Shown piece by piece: positions 19,553-28,666 of a stretch of DNA of 64,000 bases. Every line of letters begins with the position of its first letter. Positions within the stretch are counted from its first letter, which is position 1. The notes beneath the pieces are model-generated. The model was not told the DNA's origin. It saw nothing but the letters and a program-made list of their open reading frames with translations, and ran no database searches. The translations under genes were made by a program, and so were the position numbers. The DNA is from Mycobacterium paraffinicum. Its GTDB lineage: Bacteria; Actinomycetota; Actinomycetes; Mycobacteriales; Mycobacteriaceae. The stretch spans positions 6,489-70,488 of the forward strand of contig NZ_MPNT01000031.1 of the NCBI RefSeq assembly GCF_001907675.1, read 5' to 3'.

Positions 19553-21084
19553 GGTGTGCGGTCCCCTCTGGTATAGAGATTGCGTAAATCGGCTTTGCGC
19601 AACTTGCCAGCTGGGGTGCGAGGCAGTTCTTCGAGGAACTCAATCGAACGCGGGCACTTGAAATTTGCCAAACGTAGCCGCGCGAACTCGATGAGGTCCT
19701 CGGCCAGCTCGGGCGTTGGGTAGACAGTGGGCTTCAACTCGACGGCGGCTTTGACCTCTTCGCCGAATTCGGGATGTGGAATGCCGAATACGGCCACGTC
19801 CTGTACCGAAGGATGGAGTATCAGTACGTCTTCCGCCTCGCGCGGGTAAATGTTGACACCGCCGGAGATGATCGTGAATTCTTTGCGATCGGTGAGATAG
19901 AGGAAGCCGTCGCGATCGAGATACCCGATATCGCCCATGGTCGACGCCTCGCCATTGCGGCGTGACCGTCTGGTTTTTTCGGGATCACCCTTATACACGA
20001 AGCCGGGATCGCCGGTGAAATAGACGGTACCCGTTTGGCCTGGCTCGACAGCGCGGTCGGTCTCTTCGTCGATGATCTGGATCGGACCGGTCAGCGAGCG
20101 CCCCACCGAACCGGGGTGGGCAAGCCAGTCGGCCGAATCGATCATGGTGAAGCCGCCGGCGTCGGTTCCGCCGTAATACTCGACCAGTATGGGACCCCAC
20201 CAATCGATCATCTGCCGCTTGATCTCCGGTGGGCATGGCGCGCCGGCGTGCAGCGCCAGACGGTGCGTACTGAGATCGGCGGACTGCTTCTCGGTCGGCT
20301 CCAGAGCGAGCATCCGGACGAACATCGTGGGAACCCACTGGCTATGGGTGACTCGGTGCGATTCGATCGCGTTCAGCGCATCACGGGCGTCGAACTTCTC
20401 CATCAAAACGACGGTGGCTCCGACGCGGTGGGCAGCGATGGTGAAGTTCAATGGCGCAGCGTGGTACTGCGGTGCCGGGGACAAGTACACCGCCTGTTCG
20501 TCGATGCCGAAGAGGGCGGCCAGCCCCGACGACGCTGGGTCGCCGTCCCTGGGCGCGGAAGTGGGAAGCGGTCGGATCACTCCCTTGGGGCGTCCCGTGG
20601 TGCCCGAGGTGTACAACAACGTCGCACCGCTGAGCTCTTCGGCAGCGTCCACCGCATGTTCGAGGGCAGCTTCGTAGGGTTGGAATCCTGCGGTGATGTC
20701 ATCGGCCATGAGCCGGGTCTTCAGCGACGGAAGTGTGTCCCAGTCGATTTGAGTGATGAATTCTTGTTGTCTGACTGAGGTGCAAAGCGCCTTGGCCTCA
20801 CAGTCATTGAGGATGTAGGCGATCTCATCAGGCTTCAGATGCCAATTCACCGGCGTGACATATATCCCGGAACGCAAAGCTGCCCAGAGCATTTCGAAAT
20901 ATCGCAGATCGTTGTGCAGCAGGATGGCCATGTGGTCACCGCGAGTCAGTCCACGTGACCGAAAGAAGCTGGCCAAACGACGAGACCGCCGGTCCAGCTC
21001 GCCATAGGTGAGTGTGTCACGGGTAGAAGCCATTACGGCGGCCGGATGATCAGGTTTGATAGCCGCCCAATGCCCTGGATACAT
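19549..21084 (-). CDS. Acyl-CoA synthetase (FadD/AMP-binding family)
   Basis: A 511-residue adenylate-forming ligase that activates a carboxylic acid to its CoA thioester through an acyl-AMP. The nucleotide motif LLYTSGTTGRPKGV is at about residues 153-166, then YYGGTDAGG, the hinge motif GDIGYLDRDGFLYLTDRKEFTI, and the C-terminal catalytic lysine in RTPAGKLRK. It is first in a two-gene operon with the aldehyde dehydrogenase. ATG at 21084. The pairing suggests aldehyde to acid to acyl-CoA processing. Substrate (fatty, aromatic or terpenoid acid) cannot be told. Confidence 0.92.
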   Translation of the reverse strand: MYPGHWAAIKPDHPAAVMASTRDTLTYGELDRRSRRLASFFRSRGLTRGDHMAILLHNDLRYFEMLWAALRSGIYVTPVNWHLKPDEIAYILNDCEAKALCTSVRQQEFITQIDWDTLPSLKTRLMADDITAGFQPYEAALEHAVDAAEELSGATLLYTSGTTGRPKGVIRPLPTSAPRDGDPASSGLAALFGIDEQAVYLSPAPQYHAAPLNFTIAAHRVGATVVLMEKFDARDALNAIESHRVTHSQWVPTMFVRMLALEPTEKQSADLSTHRLALHAGAPCPPEIKRQMIDWWGPILVEYYGGTDAGGFTMIDSADWLAHPGSVGRSLTGPIQIIDEETDRAVEPGQTGTVYFTGDPGFVYKGDPEKTRRSRRNGEASTMGDIGYLDRDGFLYLTDRKEFTIISGGVNIYPREAEDVLILHPSVQDVAVFGIPHPEFGEEVKAAVELKPTVYPTPELAEDLIEFARLRLANFKCPRSIEFLEELPRTPAGKLRKADLRNLYTRGDRTP

Positions 21085-21276
21085 TCAACCCATCCGGTGA
21101 TTGCGTCGAGGGCGATGCGGCCGACGCCGACCGCGGAACCCCGTTGTCCTGTGAGACCGGCTCGACCTTATGGCGTGTGGTGAAATTTGTCAATAACTGA
21201 CAGACCGCCCGGCGCCATGGCAAGCCAGGCCGATCGGCGTGCTGTGAAGAGCGGATATGCCACAGACTCGGGCTGC

Positions 21277-21942
21277 TCAGCGCCGGCTGGAAGGGCCCTT
21301 TCGGGTCCGCGTGACCTTGGTGGCGCCACTGCGGCGAACCGCCCGTCTGGGAACCGCAACCTTGCCCTTGCCGAATGCGGCGCAGACACGATCGACAATG
21401 TCCTGCAACGCGACGAGGTCGAATGACTCCTCGGAGACGAACCACCGGCGAAACGCAGCGCTCGTACTTGACACCAGCACTGAGGCGAAGACCGATGCCT
21501 CGAGTGACGGATCCTCACCCCAGTCCTCGGCAATGGCTGCCGTGAGGCTTTCTTGGTAGCCCTCTCCGATACGCAGGAATTCGGCCAGCAATGGCGGAGT
21601 GTCGAAGATGGCGCGCATCCGTGTGCGCATCTCCGGCGTGTCCATCAGGGGCAGTGTTTCGTTGCGGAAGTTTCGCCAGCAAGAAACAGCATCGGTGTCG
21701 CGGTCGACCAAGAGTGCGCGGAATGCTTGCAGCATGTCATGTTCGGCGGCGAGAGCGAGCGCTTCTTTGGTATTGAAGTACCGCAGAATCGTACGGACCG
21801 ACATGACGGAGGCGTCGGCGATTTGCTCTAGTGTCACCGCGTCATAGCCGTGCTCGCGGAACATCATGTTCGCCACGTGGACCACTTGGCGCTTGGTGTC
21901 CTGCTTTTTGCGTTCCCGCAAGCTCACCCGAGGTTCGGCCAC
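21277..21942 (-). CDS. TetR/AcrR family regulator
   Basis: A 221-residue regulator from GTG 21942 (VAEPRVSLRERKK); the frame extends upstream to 21996 but into less protein-like sequence. The N-terminal helix-turn-helix shows AVTLEQIADASVMSVRTILRYF at about 35-56. The C-terminal ligand domain is not specific. It ends in a very basic tail (RRAVRRSGATKVTRTRKG). It sits upstream of the acyl-CoA synthetase/aldehyde dehydrogenase operon on the same strand, 192 bp away, and may control it or the amidohydrolase gene behind it. Confidence 0.88.
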   Translation of the reverse strand: MAEPRVSLRERKKQDTKRQVVHVANMMFREHGYDAVTLEQIADASVMSVRTILRYFNTKEALALAAEHDMLQAFRALLVDRDTDAVSCWRNFRNETLPLMDTPEMRTRMRAIFDTPPLLAEFLRIGEGYQESLTAAIAEDWGEDPSLEASVFASVLVSSTSAAFRRWFVSEESFDLVALQDIVDRVCAAFGKGKVAVPRRAVRRSGATKVTRTRKGPSSRR

Positions 21943-22184
21943 GCGATCATCGTAGCAGGCTGAAACTACCGAACTATGCTTTTCGCAACCCCCCATGCGC
22001 CAGATCCGCTCGACGCACGGCTGTCGGATGATTGTGTGTAATCCCGTTCTTTGTACCGATTCTCGCCGCGGACCTGCAGTGCGTCGGATAGATCTTACGC
22101 AAGCTTGAACTGCGCCCGGGCGCGTGCGCCCGCCGGGTTAGTTACGCTATCTTCGCTTCCGCGGCCGAATGTGTAGTCGTCGAT

Positions 22185-23477
22185 TCAGTCTTTGTTGCCG
22201 GTGAGTTCCTTGGCCCTGGCGTTGAAATCGGACACGCTTGGCCCGTCGTGCTGGTGCTTTGACAGTGCTTGAATCGAAACGTCATGGCCCTCGGCGGCTT
22301 TGCGCAACGCGCCGACGGTGGCTTGCGCCTCGGTGATGTGGCTGAACGGGTCGAAGGAGTACCAGCGCATCGCGTTCTGGTACGACATCTTCTCGATCTC
22401 GTCGTCCGGAACGTTGTTCAGCGCCAACACATCCCACAGTTCCTCGGGGGCGCTCGGCCACATCGAGTCGCTGTGCGGATAGTCGGCTTCCCAGCAGATG
22501 TTGTCGATGCCGATCTCATTGCGCAATGCCACCCCGACCTTGTCGCTGATGAAGCAGGTCAAGAAGTGCTCGCGGAACACCTCGCTGGGCAGCTTGCCCT
22601 TGAAGTCCTGGTGCGTCCACGCCGAGTGCATCTCATAGGTGCGGTCGGCGCGCTCGAGGAAGTACGGGATCCATCCGGTTCCGCCCTCGGACAGCGCGAT
22701 CTTCAGGTCGGGGTATTGCTTGATCGGCTTGGACCATAACAGGTCCGCCGCGGCCTGCACGATATTCATCGGCTGAAGGGTGATCATCACGTCCATCGGC
22801 GCGTCGGGTGCCGTGATCGCGAGCCGGCCCGAGGAGCCGATGTGGACGTTCATTACCGTGTTGGTGTCGCACAACGCATCCCACAGTGGCTTCCAGTAAT
22901 CGTCATGGAAGCTGGGGTAACCCATCGCGGCCGGATTCTCGGTGAAGGTCAGCGCGTGCACGCCTTTCTTGGCCACCCGCCGCACTTCCTTGGCGCACTC
23001 CTCGGCGTCCCAGATCACCGGGATCGCCATCGGGATGAATCGTGCCGGGTACGCCCCGCACCACTCGTCGATGTGCCAGTCGTTATAGGCCTGCACCAAC
23101 GCGATCGAGAAATCGCGGTCCTCGGTGGCGAACAGCCGCCCGGCGAAGCCGGGGAACGACGGGAAGCAGATCGACGCCAGGATCCCTCCCGCGTTCATGT
23201 CTTTGATCCGCTCGTCGACGTTGTAACAGCCGGGCCGGATCTCATCGAGCCCCTGCGGCTCCAGGCCGTATTCCTCTTTCGGACGACCGGCGACCGCGTT
23301 CAGCGCCACGTTCGGGATGATCGTGTCGCGGAACTGCCAGGTGTCCGAGCCGTCCTCGTTGTGCACCAGGTGCGGCGCATCGTCGATGTACTTCTTCGGC
23401 AGGTGGTTCCTGAACATGTCGGGTGGCTCGACGGTGTGGTCATCGACGCTGATCAGAATCATGTCGTCTTTGTTCAC
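22185..23477 (-). CDS. Amidohydrolase-family (PF04909) metal-dependent hydrolase or decarboxylase
   Basis: A 430-residue TIM-barrel protein of the ACMSD/amidohydrolase-2 family. The first metal motif is ISVDDHTVEPP (D-x-H) at about residues 9-19, and the final conserved aspartate is in CWEADYPHSDSMWP near residue 330. Members hydrolyse C-C or C-N bonds or decarboxylate ring acids. GTG at 23477 is chosen because GAGAGGACCGGGCA precedes it; the frame is open further upstream to 23666. It stands alone, 188 bp from the TetR gene, with a 400-bp upstream region. It is a distant paralogue of the pair at 41.9-44.2 kb. Confidence 0.85.
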   Translation of the reverse strand: MNKDDMILISVDDHTVEPPDMFRNHLPKKYIDDAPHLVHNEDGSDTWQFRDTIIPNVALNAVAGRPKEEYGLEPQGLDEIRPGCYNVDERIKDMNAGGILASICFPSFPGFAGRLFATEDRDFSIALVQAYNDWHIDEWCGAYPARFIPMAIPVIWDAEECAKEVRRVAKKGVHALTFTENPAAMGYPSFHDDYWKPLWDALCDTNTVMNVHIGSSGRLAITAPDAPMDVMITLQPMNIVQAAADLLWSKPIKQYPDLKIALSEGGTGWIPYFLERADRTYEMHSAWTHQDFKGKLPSEVFREHFLTCFISDKVGVALRNEIGIDNICWEADYPHSDSMWPSAPEELWDVLALNNVPDDEIEKMSYQNAMRWYSFDPFSHITEAQATVGALRKAAEGHDVSIQALSKHQHDGPSVSDFNARAKELTGNKD

Positions 23478-23880
23478 TGCCCGGTCCTCTCCATTGAAGC
23501 CGCCGCGCATCGAGCATTGCCTCGAAGCCGGAACGCTTCGGTCGTTGTGTCCACCGTAGCGCGTCAACAGCGATACTGACCATAGGTGACAAATTGCGCT
23601 CAATGTCATCCTGGGCGGTAGGCCAGCTGGAACTGGCGGCCGTTGACAACTGTCATTAATGGTCACTAGTTTGTGAGTGCGGTACGGCGTCGTCCGCAGA
23701 GTGCTTTAACGGAAACCGAGCGCATGGGCGACGTCCCAAACGAGGTCTAGAGATGTCGGCGATCGGAAGAAGCGTGGCGGCGTTGCGTAATACGAGCAGA
23801 TCAGACGACAGATCGGTGCCCCTCCAGCGCAAGGACCGCGCCTTGATGCGCTGCACTTTCGAGAGGTGGAAGCCCCAAAG
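23478..23880. promoter_or_regulatory. Divergent intergenic region (403 bp)
   Basis: This region lies between the amidohydrolase gene (minus) and a plus-strand SDR operon, so promoters for both are expected here. Open frames across it have poor composition and no family features. I could not identify a clear -35/-10 pair or a strong inverted repeat. GAGAGGTGGAAG at 23861-23872 is the likely ribosome site for the SDR. Confidence 0.4.
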
Positions 23881-24660
23881 ATGAACGCGCAGCGCAGAAC
23901 AATCGTGGTTGGTGCCGGATCGGGAATTGGTGCGGCGACTGCCGCCCATTTCCATGCCGCGGGCGATCACGTACTCGCCGTCGACCGCGACAACCGTGAC
24001 GTGACGGCCTCAGAATACGCCGAACTCGATTTGCGGGACTCCTCCTCGATCGCGGACCTCGCGGCGAGATTGGATCAGGGTTGGGACGTCCTTGCGCACG
24101 TCGCCGGGGTTCCAGGAACATTGCCTGCACAGGACGTCCTGACGATCAACTACCTGGGATTCCGGCTGATGGCTGAGGGATTACTGCCGCTGATGCGGCG
24201 CGGAGGGTCCATCGTCGCTGTAGCCTCAACGGCCGGAGCGGCTTGGGCGCAACGTACTTCGGAATTGTCGGGTCTTCTTCAGTGCACCACCTCGCTGGAG
24301 ATCGCCGACTGGTATTCCGACCAAGACCACGGATATCCCGCATACAACACATCCAAGGAGGCGCTGATCCTCTTCGCGAAAAGCTTCGCGTCTCGGGCGT
24401 GGGCACAGCACGGCGTGCGGGTGAACACCGTGAGCCCCGGGCCCGTTGAGACACCGATCCTCCACGACTTCGAGGTCTCGATGGGTAAAGAGATTTTGGA
24501 CATGGCGCGAAGTGCCGTCGGTCGCCATGCGACGGTTGACGACATCGCACCGGTCATCAGCTTTTTGGCTTCGCCGGCATCCAGTTGGGTTGTCGGCCAG
24601 GACATTCAGGTGGATGGCGGATTCGCCAACTCGATCATGACGCCCGCCGCGATCGCGTAG
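23881..24660 (+). CDS. SDR oxidoreductase, 3-alpha-HSD/coniferyl alcohol dehydrogenase-like
   Basis: A 259-residue short-chain dehydrogenase of the short-N-terminus type: the cofactor loop VVGAGSGIGAATAAHF starts at residue 9 and the middle section is compact (LDQGWDVLAHVAGVPGTLPAQ...INYLG), a layout shared with bacterial 3-alpha-hydroxysteroid dehydrogenase and coniferyl alcohol dehydrogenase. The catalytic YPAYNTSKEAL (Y-x3-K) lies near residue 162. ATG at 23881 is preferred to GTG at 23866. It begins a plus-strand series with a ferredoxin, a crotonase and another SDR. It probably oxidises a secondary or allylic alcohol. Confidence 0.85.
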   Translation: MNAQRRTIVVGAGSGIGAATAAHFHAAGDHVLAVDRDNRDVTASEYAELDLRDSSSIADLAARLDQGWDVLAHVAGVPGTLPAQDVLTINYLGFRLMAEGLLPLMRRGGSIVAVASTAGAAWAQRTSELSGLLQCTTSLEIADWYSDQDHGYPAYNTSKEALILFAKSFASRAWAQHGVRVNTVSPGPVETPILHDFEVSMGKEILDMARSAVGRHATVDDIAPVISFLASPASSWVVGQDIQVDGGFANSIMTPAAIA

Positions 24661-24740
24661 GAGGTCGAACAATTGCTGCGACCAGGGAAGTCAACCTGCG
24701 ACACCGTGATGTCGGGTCCGCACGCAGTGGCGTTCCGCTG

Positions 24741-24935
24741 ATGCGTATCGAATTCGACCGCGAATCGTGCATCGGCAGCGGAATCTGTGAGTCGATCGCC
24801 GAGGACATTTTTCGCGTCGCCGGTGATGGCCTGATGGAACTCGTCGCTGACGAACTTGATGAGGGCCGCCGACAGGTCGTCGAGAACGCGGTATCCCGTT
24901 GTCCGACGGCAGCTATCCGCATCGCAGAAGACTGA
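24741..24935 (+). CDS. P450-type [3Fe-4S] ferredoxin
   Basis: A 64-residue single-cluster ferredoxin with C10-x2-S13-x2-C16 and C54-P. The fourth cysteine of a [4Fe-4S] cluster is replaced by serine at the variable position, as is usual for mycobacterial ferredoxins that deliver electrons to cytochromes P450. ATG at 24741, 80 bp after the SDR. No P450 is adjacent, the nearest being at 33 kb, so it may serve one of the island's four P450s at a distance. Confidence 0.88.
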   Translation: MRIEFDRESCIGSGICESIAEDIFRVAGDGLMELVADELDEGRRQVVENAVSRCPTAAIRIAED

Positions 24936-25010
24936 AACCTGACTCCGGGCCGTACAGGCGTCCCGGAACGTGCGCCCGGCACGGTGCCTGGCGGGAACGA
25001 AAGGATATAC

Positions 25011-25772
25011 GTGGTAGACGAGGTGTTGGTGGAGCGCCGTGGACGCACTCTGATCATGACCATCAATCGACCAGAAGCGCGCAATGCTGCGAATCTCGCC
25101 GTGAGCCAGGGATTAGCCGACGCTGTCGACGAGCTCGACGCCGACCCTGCTCTGTCCGTAGGTATCCTCACGGGCAGCGGCGGTAACTTTTGCTCCGGCA
25201 TGGACCTCAAGGCTTTTGCTACGGGGGAGTTTCCCGCCCTTGAAGGTCGCGGGCTCGGCTTCACTGAGCGTCTTCCACGGAAACCGATCATCTCCGCTGT
25301 CGAAGGGTACGCCCTGGCTGGCGGAACAGAGCTGGTGCTGGCCACCGACCTCATTGTGGCCGCTCGGTCGGCGAAATTCGGTCTGCCGGAAGTCAAGCGC
25401 GGCTTGGTCGCCGGCGGTGGCGGGTTACTACGCCTGCACCACAGAATTCCGTACCAGAAAGCGTTGGAACTCATCCTCACCGGTGACTCTTTCACTGGTG
25501 AGGAAGGACTGACTATGGGTTTCGTGAACGTGTTGGCCGACGATGGCAAGGCCCTCGAAGAAGCAATCACGCTTTCAGAGCGGATTTCCCGAAACGGCCC
25601 GCTCGCCCTGGCAACCAGTAAAGCAATCGTCGTCGAGTCGTCGGAGTGGTCTTCCGCCGAGATGTGGCAGAAACAGCGGGAGTTACTCGCCCCGGTGTTC
25701 GGCAGTAAAGACGCCCAGGAGGGCACCCGTGCATTTGCGGAGAAGCGCGAACCGCAGTGGACCGGCACGTGA
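25011..25772 (+). CDS. Enoyl-CoA hydratase/isomerase (crotonase)
   Basis: A 253-residue crotonase, probably hydrating an enoyl-CoA in side-chain or ring degradation. The first oxyanion-hole segment is GSGGNFCSGMDLKAF and the second is VEGYALAGGTELVLATDL, with candidate catalytic glutamates in GGTELV and GLPEVKRG. GTG at 25011 follows GAACGAAAGGATATAC. It stands 75 bp after the ferredoxin and 51 bp before an SDR that resembles 3-hydroxyacyl-CoA dehydrogenase, so the two could perform consecutive beta-oxidation steps. Confidence 0.9.
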   Translation: MVDEVLVERRGRTLIMTINRPEARNAANLAVSQGLADAVDELDADPALSVGILTGSGGNFCSGMDLKAFATGEFPALEGRGLGFTERLPRKPIISAVEGYALAGGTELVLATDLIVAARSAKFGLPEVKRGLVAGGGGLLRLHHRIPYQKALELILTGDSFTGEEGLTMGFVNVLADDGKALEEAITLSERISRNGPLALATSKAIVVESSEWSSAEMWQKQRELLAPVFGSKDAQEGTRAFAEKREPQWTGT

Positions 25773-25823
25773 TCTTCCCGCCGGCGGCGATGCGACGAGC
25801 TGCCATCGAAAGGAAAATGGCGA

Positions 25824-26597
25824 ATGTCGTTTGCAGGTAGGGCCGTAGTCGTCACGGGTGGGGCCGGCGGGCTCGGCGAAGCCACCGTCAGGCGGTTGCA
25901 TCAGGCCGGCGCGGCGGTCGTGATCGCCGATCTCGCCGACGACAAAGGCAAGGCACTCGCCGCAGACCTTGGAACCTCAGCGGCTTACGTGCACACCGAC
26001 GTGCTGGATGATGATTCGGTCGCCGCAGCCATCGACAGGGCCACCGAGCTTGGTGAGTTCCGTTACGCCATCATCGCGCACGGTTCGTTCGGCGTCGCGG
26101 AGAAGATCGTCAAACGAGATGGAGAACCGGCGTCTATCGCCGAATTCAAGAAGACGATTGATCTGTACTTGACGGGCACCTACAACGTGCTGCGCCTCGC
26201 GGCGGCGCGAATCGCAGCGCTCAGCCCCGTCAGTGAGGACGGCGAGCGCGGTGCAGTGGTCATGACGGCGTCGATTGCTGGATTCGAGGGCCAGATGGGT
26301 CAGTCAGCGTATTCATCGGCCAAGGCCGGGGTGATCGGCCTGACTTTGGTCGCCGCACGCGACTTGGCCGCCTGCGGCATTCGGGTGAATACCATTGCGC
26401 CGGGCACGATTCGCACTCCGCTGATGGAGTTGGCCGGCGAGGAACTTCTGCAGAAATTCGCATCAGGCGTGCCTTTCCCGAAGCGGTTAGGGAACCCGAC
26501 CGAATACGCAGCACTTGCTCAGCACCTGCTTGAGAATTCCTACGTCAACGGAGAAGTTGTTCGAATGGACGGGGCTCAACGTTTCCAGCCGAAATAG
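25824..26597 (+). CDS. SDR, 3-hydroxyacyl-CoA dehydrogenase type-2-like
   Basis: A 257-residue short-chain dehydrogenase with VVVTGGAGGLGEATVRRL at the N-terminus, catalytic SAYSSAKAG (Y-x3-K) and the segment IAPGTIRTPLM. The long loop before the active site (RIAALSPVSEDGERGAVVMTASIAGFEGQMGQ) is typical of the HSD17B10/type-2 3-hydroxyacyl-CoA dehydrogenase group. ATG at 25824 follows GAAAGGAAAATGGCGA. Placed directly after the crotonase, it is suited to oxidise the resulting 3-hydroxyacyl-CoA. It is convergent with the thioesterase gene. Confidence 0.88.
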   Translation: MSFAGRAVVVTGGAGGLGEATVRRLHQAGAAVVIADLADDKGKALAADLGTSAAYVHTDVLDDDSVAAAIDRATELGEFRYAIIAHGSFGVAEKIVKRDGEPASIAEFKKTIDLYLTGTYNVLRLAAARIAALSPVSEDGERGAVVMTASIAGFEGQMGQSAYSSAKAGVIGLTLVAARDLAACGIRVNTIAPGTIRTPLMELAGEELLQKFASGVPFPKRLGNPTEYAALAQHLLENSYVNGEVVRMDGAQRFQPK

Positions 26598-26659
26598 GCG
26601 GCGCTCCTGCGGCGGCACTTGCAGGCCCTAACCGCAACGCGGCGGTCGCCGGTGTCGGG

Positions 26660-27148
26660 TCACATTGCTGTGCGGCTGTCGTGACCCATGTCTTCCGGTG
26701 ATCGGTCGAAGCGCCGCACCATTGCCTGAACCGAATAGGACGCGGCTAGCCGACCGTCGCGGGTGTGGACTCGTCCCTCACCTTGTACGAGGCCGCGGCC
26801 CGACCAGAGGGCGCAGTTTGAGTACAGGAGCCAATCTGAAACGTCGACGTCGTCGTGAAAAGCGATTGTCGCCTTCATGACTCCCGTTGATAGTGTGCGA
26901 TGAGCGTCGGCCTCGCCGAATCCACGATGCGGGAGCATTCCCGCCGCGATCGTCCAGTGCGTGGTGGACTGGGCGAGGAGCGCTTGATGTAGGTATCCTT
27001 CGCGGGGTGTGTCGGCCTGACCGGTGAACCGGCACGGTGAGATATCGACCCGGTAATCGGGATACGACGGCCAAGCTGACTCGACGTGTGTGGTCACGGC
27101 CTCACCCCGGCTGATGGGAACGCTGTCATCGGAGAGGAGCCCGCTCAT
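26660..27148 (-). CDS. Half-length TesB-type acyl-CoA thioesterase
   Basis: The 162-residue product matches only the C-terminal hotdog half of TesB/acyl-CoA thioesterase II, ending VHTRDGRLAASYSVQAMVRRFD. The conserved glutamine of the D-T/S-Q catalytic set is in YSVQAMV and an acidic residue is in FHDDVDVSD; the complete family has two hotdog domains and about 280 residues. ATG at 27148 overlaps the stop of the upstream SDR gene (ATGA). It may be a genuine single-hotdog enzyme that dimerises or a truncated gene; clean start and coupling favour a functional product. Confidence 0.65.
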   Translation of the reverse strand: MSGLLSDDSVPISRGEAVTTHVESAWPSYPDYRVDISPCRFTGQADTPREGYLHQALLAQSTTHWTIAAGMLPHRGFGEADAHRTLSTGVMKATIAFHDDVDVSDWLLYSNCALWSGRGLVQGEGRVHTRDGRLAASYSVQAMVRRFDRSPEDMGHDSRTAM

Positions 27149-27900
27149 ACGCTCATCGGGGCGGCGGGAGATCTGAGTGTGAGGTGGTCGACTCCGACGT
27201 TCGGATTGTCTAGCGCGCTGGCGAAGACGCCCGCCATGGTGTCGGCGACGCCCTCTGGGGTCATGTGCACCGTCGGGACAAGACCCCGCGAAATCCACTC
27301 TCCCGCGGCAACTCCGAGCAACTCAGGGTCGAATTCGGAGACGAAGTCAGTCGGGACGGTGGCTCCGATCTCCACGCAGCTGAATCGAAGTCCCGGGTGT
27401 TCGAGCCGCCAGGCAACCAAGCTTCGCTCCAAAGCGGCCTTGCTGGCGGAGTAGGCCCCAAGCGCGCGGTACGGATGACGAACCGAGTCAGATGACAACA
27501 CCGCGACAACGGCGGAGGGAGCTAGTACGGGAAGGTGCGCCTGGATCACTTGATGAACGCCGATCACATTGGTGGTGAGCACTTTGGTCCAGTCGTCCGC
27601 GTCGACCTCGGAGAAAGGCCGCAACGGCGCGTATCCCGCCGTGATCAACAGCAGATCCACTTCGCCGAGCGCATCGGACGACGTTTGCCCAATGCGTGCG
27701 CAGTCGCCCGGTATCCGGATGTCGGCGGAGATCGACGTCGCAGCGACCGCACCGGCCAGTAACTCAGCAGGCAGTTCGCGGCGCGCTGCGACGACCAGTC
27801 GAGCGCCCCTTGCTATCGCGCGCAAAGCGAAAGCCCGTCCAATTCCCGCGGAGGCGCCCACCACAACGATGCGCCTACCTTCCAGCTGGGGACCGTTCAT
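27145..27900 (-). CDS. SDR family oxidoreductase
   Basis: A 251-residue short-chain dehydrogenase. The cofactor loop VVVGASAGIGRAFALRA is at about 11-27 and the active site is GAYSASKAALERSLVAW (Y-x3-K). The region after the active site is unusual (FSCVEIGATVPTDFVSEFDP) compared with classical SDRs. It is the first gene of a two-gene unit with the half-length thioesterase, overlapping by 4 bases. The TetR gene behind it begins 151 bp upstream on the same strand. Substrate not assignable. Confidence 0.85.
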   Translation of the reverse strand: MNGPQLEGRRIVVVGASAGIGRAFALRAIARGARLVVAARRELPAELLAGAVAATSISADIRIPGDCARIGQTSSDALGEVDLLLITAGYAPLRPFSEVDADDWTKVLTTNVIGVHQVIQAHLPVLAPSAVVAVLSSDSVRHPYRALGAYSASKAALERSLVAWRLEHPGLRFSCVEIGATVPTDFVSEFDPELLGVAAGEWISRGLVPTVHMTPEGVADTMAGVFASALDNPNVGVDHLTLRSPAAPMSV

Positions 27901-28051
27901 CGGGAGAGCTCGGTCGACGGCGGCGCTTTGCAGATGATGGTGTTCATGTCTCTTTTGACCTCGCCGATTCGTGCACGGAAGACTTCCGCAACTTCAAAGA
28001 GACAGTAAACCAAACTTTGTTTCGCCGTCTTGAGTTTGCGTCGGGCCGAGA

Positions 28052-28666
28052 TCAGCGCAGACCGTTGACCGCAAACGTCTCGACATACTTGCCGACCGCG
28101 TCAGGCTCGGCTATGTCGAAAGTCTGCGCCCTGTCGACTGCCGAGAACGAGTAGATGATGCGTGCCAACCACTCGCTGGCGGCCCTTACGTCGACTTTCG
28201 GGCCGACCTCACCGCGCACTTGCGCTTTACTGACATAAGGAATCAGAAATTCGGTCGAGCGACGGACCGCGGCGTCACCGTCGGTAATCAGGTGACGCAT
28301 TAATTCGGTGTCCTCGGACATGAGACCGCTGCGGGTTCGGTGGTCACGAAGAATGGTGGCGTGGACCTGCGCCATGGCGCCCATTTGCTCAGCAAGCGTT
28401 GCTTTTTCCGCCATCGCTTCGGCGACCCGCCGATAGAACCTTTCACCCCCGAACCTGAGCGCGGCCTCCACGAGTTGCTTGCGGTCTTCGAAATAGCGGT
28501 ACACAGTTGCGCGCGACAGATTGGCCACCCGTGCCACGTCCGCGATGTTTGTGCGCTGGACGCCCAGATGGCCGAAGCACACGGACGCGGCCTCAAGGAT
28601 CTGATCGCGCCGGTGATCCCGTTCGTCCTGATTCTCGACCTCTGCCGCTGCCTGTGAAGTCGCCAT
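28052..28666 (-). CDS. TetR/AcrR family regulator
   Basis: A 204-residue regulator with HTH residues TNIADVARVANLSRATVYRYF at about 39-59, a good TetR match. The ligand domain is unremarkable. It is divergent from the E1/lipoyl/crotonase operon across 328 bp that contain the palindrome ATAAG-T-CTTAT (28951-28961), so it is the likely controller of that operon. ATG at 28666. Confidence 0.9.
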   Translation of the reverse strand: MATSQAAAEVENQDERDHRRDQILEAASVCFGHLGVQRTNIADVARVANLSRATVYRYFEDRKQLVEAALRFGGERFYRRVAEAMAEKATLAEQMGAMAQVHATILRDHRTRSGLMSEDTELMRHLITDGDAAVRRSTEFLIPYVSKAQVRGEVGPKVDVRAASEWLARIIYSFSAVDRAQTFDIAEPDAVGKYVETFAVNGLR

